From an uncultured Gammaproteobacteria bacterium (lineage in GTDB: Bacteria > Pseudomonadota > Gammaproteobacteria > GCA-001735895): a DNA stretch of 54,250 bases. The translations under genes were made by a program, and so were the position numbers. Numbering within the stretch: position 1 is the first letter of the stretch; every line of letters starts with the position of its first letter. Below the pieces are notes generated by a model that had not been told where the DNA came from, did not search any database, and saw only the letters and a program-made list of their open reading frames with translations. Shown here piece by piece: positions 45,746 through 54,250 of the stretch. The stretch is taken from contig CAJXUC010000001.1 in NCBI GenBank assembly GCA_913061315.1, forward strand, positions 136,197 to 190,446, written 5' to 3'.

Positions 45746-46097
45746 AAAAGTTCTCCTAAAAATTGAAGTCTTATTAAATGATCAGTTACGAATAATAGAA
45801 TAGTAGTTGATCAAAAGTTAGTTATTTTCCCTCAAGACAAAATTGAAGTCACCTAAAAATACCTTATAGAAAAATAGTGTGAATAGGCAATGCTCATTAT
45901 GAATATTTAATCTTTTGAATTAAATAAAAAGGCCATGCTCACATTAGGTTTTAAAAATAAAATTAGTAGATACATTATTCGGATAGTTTTAAACATGATC
46001 AGTTGGCGATGAGGGAAAAATGTCAGTCAGAGTTAAAGACTGAAGTATATTAATATCAATGTATGACGTAACCAGTATGAGAATTATTGACGGAAAA
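45746..46097. other. Intergenic, no gene seen
   Basis: AT-rich spacer of about 350 bp between two minus-strand genes. Nothing recognised. Confidence 0.45.
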
Positions 46098-46466
46098 CTA
46101 TAGTAAATCACTTTGGGCCCAAGAATTTGGATTAAATCCTCGAACTCTGCATTCAACTTGCGGCTTGTGAATCACAATCGCTCTCTCTGAGAATGGCCTG
46201 AACTCACCCTTTATAAAACCCAGAATTTGCCAACCAATCATTCCAGTTGTGCAGTTAAAAAATTGATCAATAACGTAACCACTCTTAAATAAACCATCTT
46301 TTGTTTGGTACATCGCTGAAAAATCGATGGTTTTTCCACTCCACCCTGCAAAAGGGTAGTCGTACCCACCTTGGGTGTTGTCAGCGTTTCTTATGTCTTT
46401 AATCAAGCCAATACCTAACATTAATATTGTAATTAAACCAACGGTAGAGAGAATGTATTTGATCAA
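46098..46466 (-). CDS. Small membrane-anchored protein, possible partner of the DUF2235 hydrolase
   Basis: 122 residues: one N-terminal hydrophobic helix (about 3-22) that could be a signal anchor, then a soluble domain of about 95 residues with two cysteines. Family unrecognised. It lies 114 bp downstream of the DUF2235 gene on the same strand. In Tle-type phospholipase loci the neighbour is an exported immunity protein, which fits the layout but is only an analogy. Confidence 0.6.
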   Translation of the reverse strand: MIKYILSTVGLITILMLGIGLIKDIRNADNTQGGYDYPFAGWSGKTIDFSAMYQTKDGLFKSGYVIDQFFNCTTGMIGWQILGFIKGEFRPFSERAIVIHKPQVECRVRGFNPNSWAQSDLL

Positions 46467-46580
46467 CGCAATATCACTCTTAAAAGGTTTAGTAAAGAAC
46501 CTCTAAGCAGGAGCAAAGAGGTACCTAGCATCAAAAATAATTGGGAGCGGTGTAATCATAAAAAAATAGCATCATAATCA

Positions 46581-47624
46581 CTATAGTCCCGAGACACCAA
46601 TGAGTTTGGGGTTTTTATCAATAGTGCCATCATATTTCATAACGGAAAATTGTTTATTACGTAAAGCATAGGGGCGGTAGGAAGTTACTTGATTGAACCT
46701 GTCGCAAACACTCTGATGAATAATAGGAGTATCTGCTTTTGATGGCATATCATTTTCATTAACTCTGACTAAACGTGGTGCCAAGGTTTTAGCTAAAACA
46801 CTTGAACGTTTTTGTTCGTGAAGAACACCATTTGGTAATGGATTAATATTTAGGTCGTCCCAGCAAATACAGTCTTGAGCGCCCTCTATTATTAAATCTT
46901 TAAAATTTAATTGGTCATTGGTTAAAATCTGTAAATCATCCTTAACGCAGTCCATCATAAATTTCAGCGTAATGTCTGACAACCCGTCGAACCAAAAGCT
47001 ACCGCCAATATCAGAGTGAACGCCAGAAAACCAAATTTCAGTAATTCTATCGTCTTTATTAAATAGAGTTGGCTGAAAAGCCAAACGTTTTTCATCAACA
47101 GCAACTAAGTGCACGGCTTTTTTAATATGCGAGCCCATGTTCCCATCTTCAAATACTATGTTGCTGGCTGGGTAGGTATCGGGGTTCAAATCAAGCGAGC
47201 CTCTTGTGGCAGCAACAGTATCAAATACGCCTAGAAACTCTACATCCTTACCACAATGTGCAGCAAACATTCTAGCAATGGCTGCACCTCGACTAAAACC
47301 GAATATATAAATTTTATCACCTTTCTCAAAGCAGTCGTTTAAATCTTGGGAAGCCTGGTCGCGAATATCATCCATATCACCATAAGGAGGGGCAACCATG
47401 GCGTTAATTTTTTTCCAAAGCCAATTACCACGAGTGCCGACCCCGCTATAATAAAAGCTAAGTTGATCGGTGGTTTTATCATTTTTTTCATTAAGTGGAT
47501 TTAATTTACCACCAAAGAATGCGTGAAGTTTCAATATATTACTAATGCTAGAGTCTTCAAAAAAATCACCAGCATCTTCTGGGTCGTTACAAGTACCATC
47601 AAAGTTTAAAATTATACTTTTCAT
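46581..47624 (-). CDS. DUF2235 alpha/beta-hydrolase (Tle1-like phospholipase family)
   Basis: 347 residues. N-terminal NFDGTCND is the first conserved strand; the nucleophile elbow is IFGFSRGAAIARMF (S111), followed by FLGVFDTVA (D135) and SGVHSDIGGS (H203), a complete Ser-Asp-His triad. DUF2235 includes type VI secretion effectors of the Tle1 group that cleave phospholipids, but many members are not effectors. No VgrG, PAAR or Hcp gene is in the window. No signal peptide. Confidence 0.88.
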   Translation of the reverse strand: MKSIILNFDGTCNDPEDAGDFFEDSSISNILKLHAFFGGKLNPLNEKNDKTTDQLSFYYSGVGTRGNWLWKKINAMVAPPYGDMDDIRDQASQDLNDCFEKGDKIYIFGFSRGAAIARMFAAHCGKDVEFLGVFDTVAATRGSLDLNPDTYPASNIVFEDGNMGSHIKKAVHLVAVDEKRLAFQPTLFNKDDRITEIWFSGVHSDIGGSFWFDGLSDITLKFMMDCVKDDLQILTNDQLNFKDLIIEGAQDCICWDDLNINPLPNGVLHEQKRSSVLAKTLAPRLVRVNENDMPSKADTPIIHQSVCDRFNQVTSYRPYALRNKQFSVMKYDGTIDKNPKLIGVSGL

Positions 47625-48205
47625 TTATATAGTCCTTAGTCAAATTGAATAACGCAGTAAAAAATGAATTTGTTATTTACGTTACTTTTAAGTTTCCTGT
47701 TAAAAGGCAATGCGATTTTAATAAATAAACTACGATACTAATTTTATTGATGAGGTTTATAGGACTTAAATAATTCTCAAAAAGGGTATTAATTTGAGAA
47801 AAATTAGAAGGAGAATGAAATATCTATGATTATTTAAAATCCTTTTTAGTTTAATATTACCTATAAACACTGTTAATTTGATATAGACTTATTTTTCTAT
47901 TAGAAAGCCACAAATATAATTTTAATTGAACACCGAAAGTAAGCTTTATTCTGTGTTGTAAAGCACAATTGTAGTTAAGGTTATTAAAGTAATATTAATA
48001 GAAGGTGTTTAATTAATGCTAAAAGTAAACGAGAGAAGACGACTTTAAAAGCCTTAACTCAGACATTGGCAGATAGACACTTTGGCGCATAATTGAGCGG
48101 CAACTAGAGTAATAATTAGTTGATTGGGTAGAGGGTCATTAAAATGTGCCTAGTGAGATCACAAAGCACATTAGATTCAGAAATGCATACTTTTAAAAGT
48201 AATGG
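47625..48205. other. Intergenic, no gene seen
   Basis: About 580 bp of very AT-rich DNA upstream of the DUF2235 gene. Only short frames with frequent stops. Nothing assigned. Confidence 0.45.
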
Positions 48206-48532
48206 CTAGTGCGTTTGGCTCGACATTTCAATCATTTCAGAAATCTCAAGTGTGCCATTAATCTCTAAAAACGGACACGACTCACCTGCCTTCACTGCAT
48301 CAGCCATAGAAGGTAACTTAATAATACTAAGGCCTGACATCGCCGTAGTGCTACCAATACCAGAAGAGCCATTAGGTTGAACGGTATGAGTATCTTTAAA
48401 CGGTATAGCAGGACTGATAACCGCATCCCCTAGAGATGATAGCCATTGCTGATATTTGGTAAAATGCTTTTGTCCCTCTTCTGGATTAGACGGGTATTCT
48501 CCGCCTAGGTAAACAAATATGTATTGCGGCAT
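48206..48532 (-). CDS. YCII-related domain protein
   Basis: 108 residues. It opens with a beta-strand MPQYIFVYLGG and contains GGEYPSNPEEG, FTKYQQWLSSLGDAVISPAIPF and a C-terminal SCPFLEINGTLEISEM, the pattern of YCII-like (DGPF-type) proteins. They form ferredoxin-like dimers of uncertain function, sometimes linked to ECF sigma factors. Monocistronic. Confidence 0.82.
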   Translation of the reverse strand: MPQYIFVYLGGEYPSNPEEGQKHFTKYQQWLSSLGDAVISPAIPFKDTHTVQPNGSSGIGSTTAMSGLSIIKLPSMADAVKAGESCPFLEINGTLEISEMIEMSSQTH

Positions 48533-48755
48533 AACTAAAATCTCTTGAGTATATTGTCAATGTTACAGGGTTTAGTAGGGACTTTTGAAGCACAAAGTAT
48601 TTTTTTTCATGTTTTTCATACAGCAACAACACAATTTGAGACCAAAGTTGACTATTCTCGTATCTATAGGATGATGATTTTGGAATGTAAAAGCAAAAAG
48701 TAAGATGAAAAATTTTATAAGTGCTTTAACTAGTAGCGTATAACATGAAGAAAAA

Positions 48756-49121
48756 TCAGGTGATTTGAGTGGCTTGATGAAAAATAATTTTCCAATGACT
48801 GCTACAGAGCCTCCAGACTGAACTTCTAATAGACCCTTTAGTGCTAACACCATTAATGCCCAGACTGGTCGCCTGATAAGTCGCTAAAACTAAATCTGGT
48901 GTTAACTCACGAGTTTTAAAATCATTTAAAGTCCACTTCATATCTTTATCTTTTTTTAAAAGCCAAAAAATAACCTCCTTGCGAGAAGATATTTTTCCAA
49001 CAACTCCAATTTCTTCAAATGACTGACTTAATAGTTCATCGATGATCTCAGGACTTTTATCAAAATCAGAATGTAATAGCTTATATTCTAATGATTTAAT
49101 GTGGTTTTTAATATCAATCAT
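48756..49121 (-). CDS. DUF4440/SnoaL-like (NTF2 fold) protein
   Basis: 121 residues with the NTF2-like pattern: an N-terminal helix SLEYKLLHSDFDKSPEIIDE, a LLSQSFEEIGVVGKISSRKEV strand-loop-strand, LTPDLVLATYQA, and the conserved end RSSVWRLCSSHWKIIFHQAT. These domains bind small ligands or act as hydrolases; role unknown. Confidence 0.8.
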   Translation of the reverse strand: MIDIKNHIKSLEYKLLHSDFDKSPEIIDELLSQSFEEIGVVGKISSRKEVIFWLLKKDKDMKWTLNDFKTRELTPDLVLATYQATSLGINGVSTKGSIRSSVWRLCSSHWKIIFHQATQIT

Positions 49122-49179
49122 GAATTAGTTTCTGAATAAAAAAATTAACAGTAATGATTTGGGCAGTTTATAAATTAAT

Positions 49180-49540
49180 TCAAATCATTAAAACAACAGC
49201 GGCCCTATGGAATATGAGACGAGCAGGTTTTGTCTTTGACCGATGGAATAACGACACTTCAAATTTTTTTAAATTAAGGTGCTTTTTTAAAAATGAACGC
49301 AGCACGACTGTTTTATTCAGACTGACATCTGAGCAAAGTAAAGACTTTAAGATAATGGAGCCATCTTCACCAAAATAAACAATATCACAATCAGGGTCGT
49401 CACAAAAAAATAGTTTTATTTTTATGATCCCATTCCTAAAGCTCATTAATAGGCAGGAGCTTACCATTAGCTGAAACCCATTGATGTAACTGTCTATTAA
49501 CAGGATAATATCGTACTTTTAAATACCTTGAAAACCATAA
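49180..49540 (-). pseudogene. CopZ-like iron-sulfur metallochaperone, frameshifted remnant
   Basis: Two frames together give a recognisable protein. The first has YYPVNRQLHQWVSANGKLLP, a stop, then EWDHKNKTI. The other frame continues with FFCDDPDCDIVYFGEDGSI. Intact relatives have a Cys-Pro-x-Asn motif where a Tyr now stands, a second metal-binding FCxxPxC (kept here) and a C-terminal CYCFG that is missing. So it has lost two cysteine motifs and the frame. Family recognition is from memory. Confidence 0.6.
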
Positions 49541-49731
49541 TTAGAAACACTTAGCGAGTATCAAGCACCTAATTCCCATAACAATTCCCGTAACAGAAGA
49601 GAAACTTGGGGCAAGGGACTATAGATTTCCCCAAGCATTAAGATACTACACCGATAGAAAATTTAGAAAATAATCGAAACCAAGCAGTTTATAAATAACA
49701 AAATCGAATCATAAATCAACAGACGATGACA

Positions 49732-50176
49732 ATGAAGATATTCCTACTCTCGATGATTTTGCAAAGGGAATTGATGCCTAAGAAGACAAAGACTACGTAA
49801 CTGCATTCAAGACGTTGAAACCACTTGCTGAACAAGAGCATGTGGATGTTCAGTTCCATCTGATGGCGATGTACAGCATTGAACTGGATGTTTTATTTAA
49901 GACGACAAAGCTGGCATTAAGTGGTTTGAGCTAATGACTGAAAAGGGACATGCGAAGGCTCAGTTCGGTCGGGGTTTGACGTATAAGATAGGAGACGGTG
50001 CGTTGTATAAGACCGCTGTCGCGCCCCCATGTGGTTGAATATTCCCGCTTCAAAGGGGCTTGAACTCGCTGGGAAAAAGTCACGACAACATTGCAAAAGA
50101 AATGGCCATCTCTCTGATAGCTAAGGCCCAGAAATTAGCCCGTGAATGTTTGGCTAAGAATTACAAGCGTTGTTAG
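49732..50176 (+). pseudogene. Sel1-repeat (TPR-like) secreted protein, multiply frameshifted
   Basis: A signal-peptide-like start MKIFLLSMIL at 49732 is followed, across at least three frameshifts and a stop, by consecutive Sel1 segments: DYVTAFKTLKPLAEQ, then DDKAGIKWFELMTEKGHAKAQF, then MWLNIPASKG, and the C-terminal LIAKAQKLARECLAKNYKRC. This order matches the typical Sel1-repeat protein of gammaproteobacteria end to end. The gene is dead but only moderately decayed. Confidence 0.8.
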
Positions 50177-50400
50177 GCTGCAACTGCCGACCCTAGGCCG
50201 CCTGTGCACCTTCCCTGCGGTAGGAAGGATGCTTACACCCAAGGTATAGGGTCTGTGTTGTTTACCATCGTTCTTCAACGTGTTTATCAGCTCTTGTCCT
50301 GCGGTTGAAAGTTCATGCTTCTGTCGATTGGAGCTCAGTAGGTCGAACCTCTTCCAGATCTCAGAAAAGCAGATTGAGTTGACTAATCGAGTATATTATA
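50177..50400 (-). other. Unassigned coding-like fragment
   Basis: A minus-strand frame without start stays open for about 70 codons (FSEIWKRFDLLSSNRQKHEL and on to RRPRVGSC). Composition is richer in G/C than its surroundings. I do not recognise a family; it may be a remnant of an imported gene. Confidence 0.3.
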
Positions 50401-50464
50401 ATTTCATTATGTTCTTTGGTAAGGAACTAATTTTTTTATATTTTAAGTCTTAAAGGTGCTAATT

Positions 50465-50554
50465 ATGTTGTCTATGCTTTTTTTTGCTGCTGCAGTGCTC
50501 CCATTTGTTGTTATAGTCGCTGTGGTATTAGTTGTTGCTATTGGGTTAGTTTAA
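50465..50554 (+). CDS. 29-residue single-helix membrane protein
   Basis: A short frame encoding MLSMLFFAAAVLPFVVIVAV and nine more hydrophobic residues, then stop. The whole peptide is one transmembrane helix. AAAGGTG upstream is a weak ribosome site. It is intact within otherwise decayed DNA, and is followed by a 9 bp hairpin. It could be a small membrane peptide or chance. Confidence 0.4.
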   Translation: MLSMLFFAAAVLPFVVIVAVVLVVAIGLV

Positions 50555-50571
50555 CTTAGCCCCTATTTTGA

Positions 50572-50598
50572 TAGCCTTAGTGTTATACTCTAAGGCTA
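50572..50598. terminator. Hairpin after the small membrane ORF
   Basis: TAGCCTTAG (50572-50580), loop of nine, CTAAGGCTA (50590-50598): a perfect 9 bp stem. No T-run follows, so a rho-independent terminator is uncertain. Confidence 0.4.
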
Positions 50599-51751
50599 AG
50601 GGGAATTAGGAAAACTTATGAACAGCATACCAAGTCTTAAATCATTTTCTATATGCTTGTCTTTGATTGATCGATTATCGCAGTTTTTTTGGATTCGCTG
50701 TAATATTTACTTTATCTATTGGACGCAGCAATTGATGGGCAAATTTTAGAGTCAATTGTCTGTTTCAGTTCTTAATTTCTATTAATGTCCAGTCAATCGT
50801 TTTAGCGGCTATGGTCATTTTTTTTATAGTCTAGCCTTGGTTCCATCATTGATAAGCAAAAACTTACAGGCACAGATAGGATCGACACTAACCGTATTTC
50901 ATGGTCCAGTAACTGCACCTACATTGATTGATGAAGGTGTTTAGGGTTATTCAGCTGGAGATTTACCTTGACTGGTAAATCCGATCAGATTCAAATTCAA
51001 GGTGTTGGGAATTACGCCAGCACTGGTCAACATTTAAAAAAAGGTTACCGTTAAAACTTAGCATTATTGGTGAGACAGGGCGATATGTGGGTGCCTTAGG
51101 AAAAGCTGAAAACAACAGATCTCAGTAACGCTGGTTGTCAGTATAAGATATATGGAAAACTTAAGAACAACAGGTAGGATTAGACCATCTTAAATTTGAA
51201 TAAAGCCAAAAGCACAGGTCAATAACGAACGTACCGTTTATAACCCTCCCAAAAAAAAGTGTGGCTTGGTAATCTTGGGTTACTCGGCCCAATTTTTTTT
51301 GGCCATTTTTGATCAGTGCTATAAGCTTGAACAGGTTGGTGACTCGACTTCAAAAAAAACCACGGAAGCCGTTGAATGGGTCAAACTGTTCATCAAGCAG
51401 AAAAGGTATATCATTTTTAATAGTTGGCAAACTATTAAACGTAGAAAAAAGGTATGTTTTTTCTCCCTTAAACCAAATACTTTAAAATTGTCAGTCATTG
51501 GTGATTATGCAAGTTATTGACCTAGTTATCCCCAATAAGTGTGTCTGACGATTATATTTATCTAGGTTAACAATTTGTCTCAATCAGTTAAAAACCCGGA
51601 TAGGTAATACAGAAATAATGTAGGTCTCCAGAGGTCAAACCACCGTTTTTTTATAATGCTAAGGTCGCTGGTCAACCCATCTTGTTAATGGTTGTCCAAA
51701 TTAGGTCTGGTGGTAAATGAAAAATTTCAATCTACCACTGAGCTATTTAAG
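50599..51751. other. Decayed region with broken coding fragments
   Basis: Stretches readable in alternating frames (for example STLTVFHGPVTAPTLIDEGV then stop near 50890-50943, and TGKSDQIQIQGVGNYASTGQ near 50968-51027) suggest a former gene or genes with many frameshifts. An 84-codon frame at 51266-51520 has no recognisable family. No intact gene is supported. Confidence 0.45.
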
Positions 51752-52084
51752 TCAAATTTGACGTTTTTGTTCCGCGTAAATACCTAAAGCAATAAAACAG
51801 CTGATAATCACTAATGGCAAGTACAGCGAAGACAGGGTGGCTAATTGTGACGTTATTATTTGGATTAAAAATGGGGTTAATGCACCATAGCCAAAGGTGC
51901 ACACCGCAATAAAAACACTAATTCGTACTAAAAAGTGTGACGAACGGACTAGCACTTTAATATAACGATTAATATCTCCACCGACTATAACTAGTAAGGA
52001 AGCGACAAAAGCTAACGAAATATCGCTGTTATATGAACGCATAAAACTCCCAAGATCAATTAATAAATCAGAAACAAAATTCAT
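51752..52084 (-). CDS. DUF3392 family membrane protein
   Basis: 110 residues, three to four hydrophobic helices (about 20-38, 52-72, 80-104). The segment LVIVGGDINRYIKVLVRSSHFLVRI with its charged cluster is characteristic of DUF3392. Function unknown; inner membrane. Confidence 0.82.
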   Translation of the reverse strand: MNFVSDLLIDLGSFMRSYNSDISLAFVASLLVIVGGDINRYIKVLVRSSHFLVRISVFIAVCTFGYGALTPFLIQIITSQLATLSSLYLPLVIISCFIALGIYAEQKRQI

Positions 52085-52535
52085 TAAGTGCGAACTCCAA
52101 ATATTTTATTATATAGGGATTGATTTTACAGTTCAAAAAATTAAAGCCAAACCATCAAGCTACTCCTAAGATTAACTTAGTCTGAATATTTTGAACTGAA
52201 TTAAGAAATAAGCGGTCTTCAATTATGAATCTAACGCTTGCACTTTAAAATTTTTAGATTAACCCTATTTTTTTGAAAAGGGTTACATCTTACAATTCAC
52301 TCAAACCTAGCGAACACTGGATAGAAAGGCCTGATCCGAAAAATAAAAAATAATTTGAATGATACGAACGTTAGTCCCTAAGAAAAGCATTCAGGGTTAA
52401 TTCTTTTTAATGGAAATTGTTATTAAGTCTCTGGGACTGATGTTATTTTTGATTCTAAATTAGGTAGCCTTTAGAGTAGCCTAATCTACATAGTTAAATT
52501 TGAATACATTATTGTGAAGAACTTTGGTCTATAAA
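52085..52535. other. Intergenic, no gene seen
   Basis: About 450 bp of AT-rich DNA between two minus-strand genes. Nothing recognised. Confidence 0.45.
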
Positions 52536-53018
52536 TCATACTATATTTAATACGATATACGACTGCTTTTCGTCCCCCACCAAAACGGTTATGTCATCGC
52601 CTAAGCGATGTCTCATCAGAGCGCATCCTAATGGAGCAGAAGGCGTAACAAGAGTGACTTCAAACTGGTCGAAACTCACCTTAAGCCCCCCTGCAACAGG
52701 ACTAAGAAATAAAGTTTTAATATTATTTTTAGCATCTTCTAGCACTACCAGTGCGCCAAGTCTAATCAACGACTCGGGTTTAAAGTATTGAACTTTAAGT
52801 TGCTGAAATATATTTATTTTTTCTTCACTTTCTGAAACGCGTTTACTTTGTCCAGCAGCCAAATAAGAAGCTTCTAAACCAAAGGTATCAAATTTATTCT
52901 CCGCCACCGTCTCACCATTAGTCGCTGCTTCATGAGCTTGAATAGCTGCATTCTTTGAGGTTTCTAAAACAACCAGTAAAGCGTTAATAATAGTTTGGTG
53001 TAATTGAGCTTTATCCAT
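52536..53018 (-). CDS. GreA/GreB-like transcript cleavage factor
   Basis: 160 residues. The N-terminal helical hairpin region contains AIQAHEAATNGETVAENKFD, then TFGLEASYLAAGQSKRVSESEEKI, characteristic of a gammaproteobacterial GreA/GreB-related group; the C-terminal FKBP-like domain (about 80-160) includes LRHRLGDDITV-like MRHRLGDDITVLVG. Full-length Gre factors carry a DxxE acidic tip on the hairpin; here the ENKFD stretch stands in its place, so cleavage activity is unproven. It binds the RNA polymerase secondary channel in known homologues. Confidence 0.82.
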   Translation of the reverse strand: MDKAQLHQTIINALLVVLETSKNAAIQAHEAATNGETVAENKFDTFGLEASYLAAGQSKRVSESEEKINIFQQLKVQYFKPESLIRLGALVVLEDAKNNIKTLFLSPVAGGLKVSFDQFEVTLVTPSAPLGCALMRHRLGDDITVLVGDEKQSYIVLNIV

Positions 53019-53534
53019 CTAATAGGTGCTAATCGCCTGAATTCATGTTGTAAAAATAATGAAAAGCTATCAGTAAATAATGTACAACGATAAAATTGGG
53101 TGTTAAAAAATTAACCTAAGTAACTTAAATCAATCATCCACTGATTGGATAGAGCGCTAAGGTCAAGACAAAATATAAAAGGTCATTGAACTAGAGTAAA
53201 TCGAAGCCACCATAAACTGACATTACACCATTGCTCATCCAGCATCAAAAATAAACGTGGAAAAGGACTCCTCAAGTATTAAAGAAAAGTACGATAATGG
53301 AACCAAAAACGTTCTTAATCGTGCCAGTCATTTACTGCCCTAACTCCCTCATATGGGGTAAAAATTTTTGTGGGCGTGTAGATAAACTGACTGTGACAGA
53401 GCTATCAGTTCAGGTGTTCATGGAAATCGTCGTAATTCATCGGATAAAGGAAATTTTTAGGATTAGATGATGATCATTGCTGCTGGCCGGTGGGTCTATT
53501 ATACTGTACAAATTGATTTAAATAAGGCACTTAA
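53019..53534. other. Intergenic, no gene seen
   Basis: About 515 bp between divergent genes. Frequent stops in all frames; no RNA gene recognised. AAGGCACTTAA just upstream of 53535 is a weak ribosome site for the VOC gene. Confidence 0.45.
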
Positions 53535-53969
53535 ATGACTTTAACGCCATTTCATTTAGCAATTCAAGTTCGAGATATTGAAGAAGCAAGAGATTTTTAC
53601 GGCACTAAGATGGGCTTTCGTGAAGGACGTAGTTCAGATGATTGGATTGATTGGAATATGTTTGGCCATCAGATGGTAACGCATTGTAATCAAGCGCTGG
53701 GAAAAGAAGGCAAGATTAATGCCGTCAACAACTCAGTGGATGGCCATGGAGTTCCCGTACCTCACTTTGGCGTGGTTTTAACCTTTGAAGACTGGAATGC
53801 GTTAGCGGAGCGAGTTAAAGGATTTATTGATGGATTTATTATTGAACCTTATATTCGCTTTGAGGGTGAATCGGGTGAACAGGGCACCATGTTTTTTTCA
53901 GATCCATCGGGAAATTCATTAGAATTTAAGGCATTCAAAGACATTGAAACTGAATTATTTTCAAAATAA
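53535..53969 (+). CDS. VOC-family (glyoxalase/dioxygenase fold) protein
   Basis: 144 residues. PFHLAIQVRDIEEARDFYGTKMGFREGR opens the fold (the H in FHLAI is a metal ligand), HFGVVLTFEDWNAL starts the second module, and MFFSDPSGNSLEFKAF contains the conserved metal-binding Glu. One chain supplies two beta-alpha-beta-beta-beta modules. Members include glyoxalases, resistance proteins and dioxygenases; the substrate is unknown. Confidence 0.9.
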   Translation: MTLTPFHLAIQVRDIEEARDFYGTKMGFREGRSSDDWIDWNMFGHQMVTHCNQALGKEGKINAVNNSVDGHGVPVPHFGVVLTFEDWNALAERVKGFIDGFIIEPYIRFEGESGEQGTMFFSDPSGNSLEFKAFKDIETELFSK

Positions 53970-54113
53970 ATTTATTTTCCCAATAGTAAAAAATCAGTGC
54001 TCAATTTTTAGCCACCTTAAGTAGTGCCAAAGCTAGGGAAGTACAGGGGTAAGTGTTATACGAGAAACATTCCTATGTAATATCGACTCCTTTCTCCTTA
54101 ATAAAGCAATTCG

Positions 54114-54208
54114 TTATAAGTTCTCAATATTTAAGTTGGCATCATATCGAGTACTTGGGGATTGCGATAATATTTCACCAAGTACTTCTAATGTATCCGA
54201 CTCTGTCC
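54114..54208 (-). CDS. Possible C-terminal end of a gene cut by the right edge
   Basis: Reading minus, the frame from the adapter junction to a TAA at 54114-54116 is open for about 31 codons (TESDTLEVLGEILSQSPSTR and on to NLNIENL). It is too short to identify, and an open stretch of this size arises often by chance. Confidence 0.22.
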
Positions 54209-54250
54209 CTGTCTCTTATACACATCTGACGCTGCCGACGACTCCTTACG
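54209..54250 (+). other. Illumina Nextera i5 adapter with index (sequencing artefact)
   Basis: 54209-54227 is CTGTCTCTTATACACATCT, the 19 bp Tn5 mosaic end used in Nextera libraries. 54228-54241 is GACGCTGCCGACGA, the rest of the i5-side adapter, and 54242-54249 is CTCCTTAC, the reverse complement of the S505 index GTAAGGAG. The final G begins the next adapter segment. This is untrimmed read-through and not genomic DNA. Confidence 0.97.

Noticed and set aside
51266..51520. 84-residue frame in the decayed region
   Set aside because: No recognisable domain, no ribosome site, and surrounded by broken frames.
54190..54250. Tn5-like transposon end at the right edge
   Set aside because: The mosaic end is followed by the synthetic i5 stem and an index, so it is library adapter and not a natural Tn5 insertion.

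Overview
The window looks like one end of a contig from a free-living, probably marine, gammaproteobacterium. The evidence is gene content and order: argS followed by a SPOR-domain gene, lptM-lysA-dapF-DUF484-xerC, hrpA, uvrD, an LpxO-like lipid A hydroxylase, and a GreA/GreB-like protein. Most of the DNA is AT-rich. One gene (mttB-like, 33.2-34.7 kb) is clearly GC-rich. There are no rRNA genes, no convincing tRNAs and no CRISPR array. The last 42 bases are Illumina Nextera adapter sequence with an index, so the right edge is a technical end, and the left edge is a partial gene at a near-palindrome.

Layout. 1-4.6 kb: a truncated secreted HExxH lipoprotein, a PDZ membrane protein, an LpxO-like hydroxylase and an EamA transporter. 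4.6-9 kb: a divergent cofactor/redox block, with moaD and moeA on the minus strand and a 16-cysteine ferredoxin, an FAD/NAD oxidoreductase and a MoeB/ThiF enzyme on the plus strand. This resembles the accessory set of a tungsten aldehyde:ferredoxin oxidoreductase (AOR) cluster, but the large catalytic subunit is absent. 9-22.5 kb: housekeeping genes (argS, SPOR, lytic transglycosylase, YgjP-like peptidase, hrpA, a second moeA, moaE, uvrD, 3-hydroxyisobutyrate-dehydrogenase-like). 22.8-30 kb: beta-carbonic anhydrase, a 1-Cys peroxiredoxin behind a perfect CRP-type palindrome, a second HExxH lipoprotein gene broken by an in-frame amber codon, a DUF599 protein, an OsmC-YcaO fusion and a small HTH protein.

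30.6-35.4 kb is an accessory segment: a GcvA-type LysR, a deleted IS5-family element, a LysR remnant, the GC-rich mttB-like gene and a truncated haemoglobin. 35.7-39.7 kb is the conserved lptM-lysA-dapF-DUF484-xerC block (lysine/peptidoglycan precursor synthesis, LPS-assembly lipoprotein, chromosome-dimer recombinase). 39.8-44.1 kb holds a YczE-like membrane protein and a Rieske oxygenase/dehydrogenase pair divergent from its own LysR. 44.3-49.1 kb carries small stress or accessory genes (cold shock, cupin, hot-dog thioesterase, DUF2235 hydrolase with a membrane partner, YCII, DUF4440). 49.2-51.7 kb is a gene graveyard with identifiable remnants of a CopZ-like Fe-S protein and a Sel1-repeat protein. 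The end carries DUF3392, a GreA/GreB-like factor and a VOC protein.

Most promising leads: the AOR-like cofactor cluster without its catalytic gene, the paired gluzincin-like lipoproteins (one interrupted), the orphan compositionally foreign MttB homologue, and the DUF2235/membrane-protein pair.
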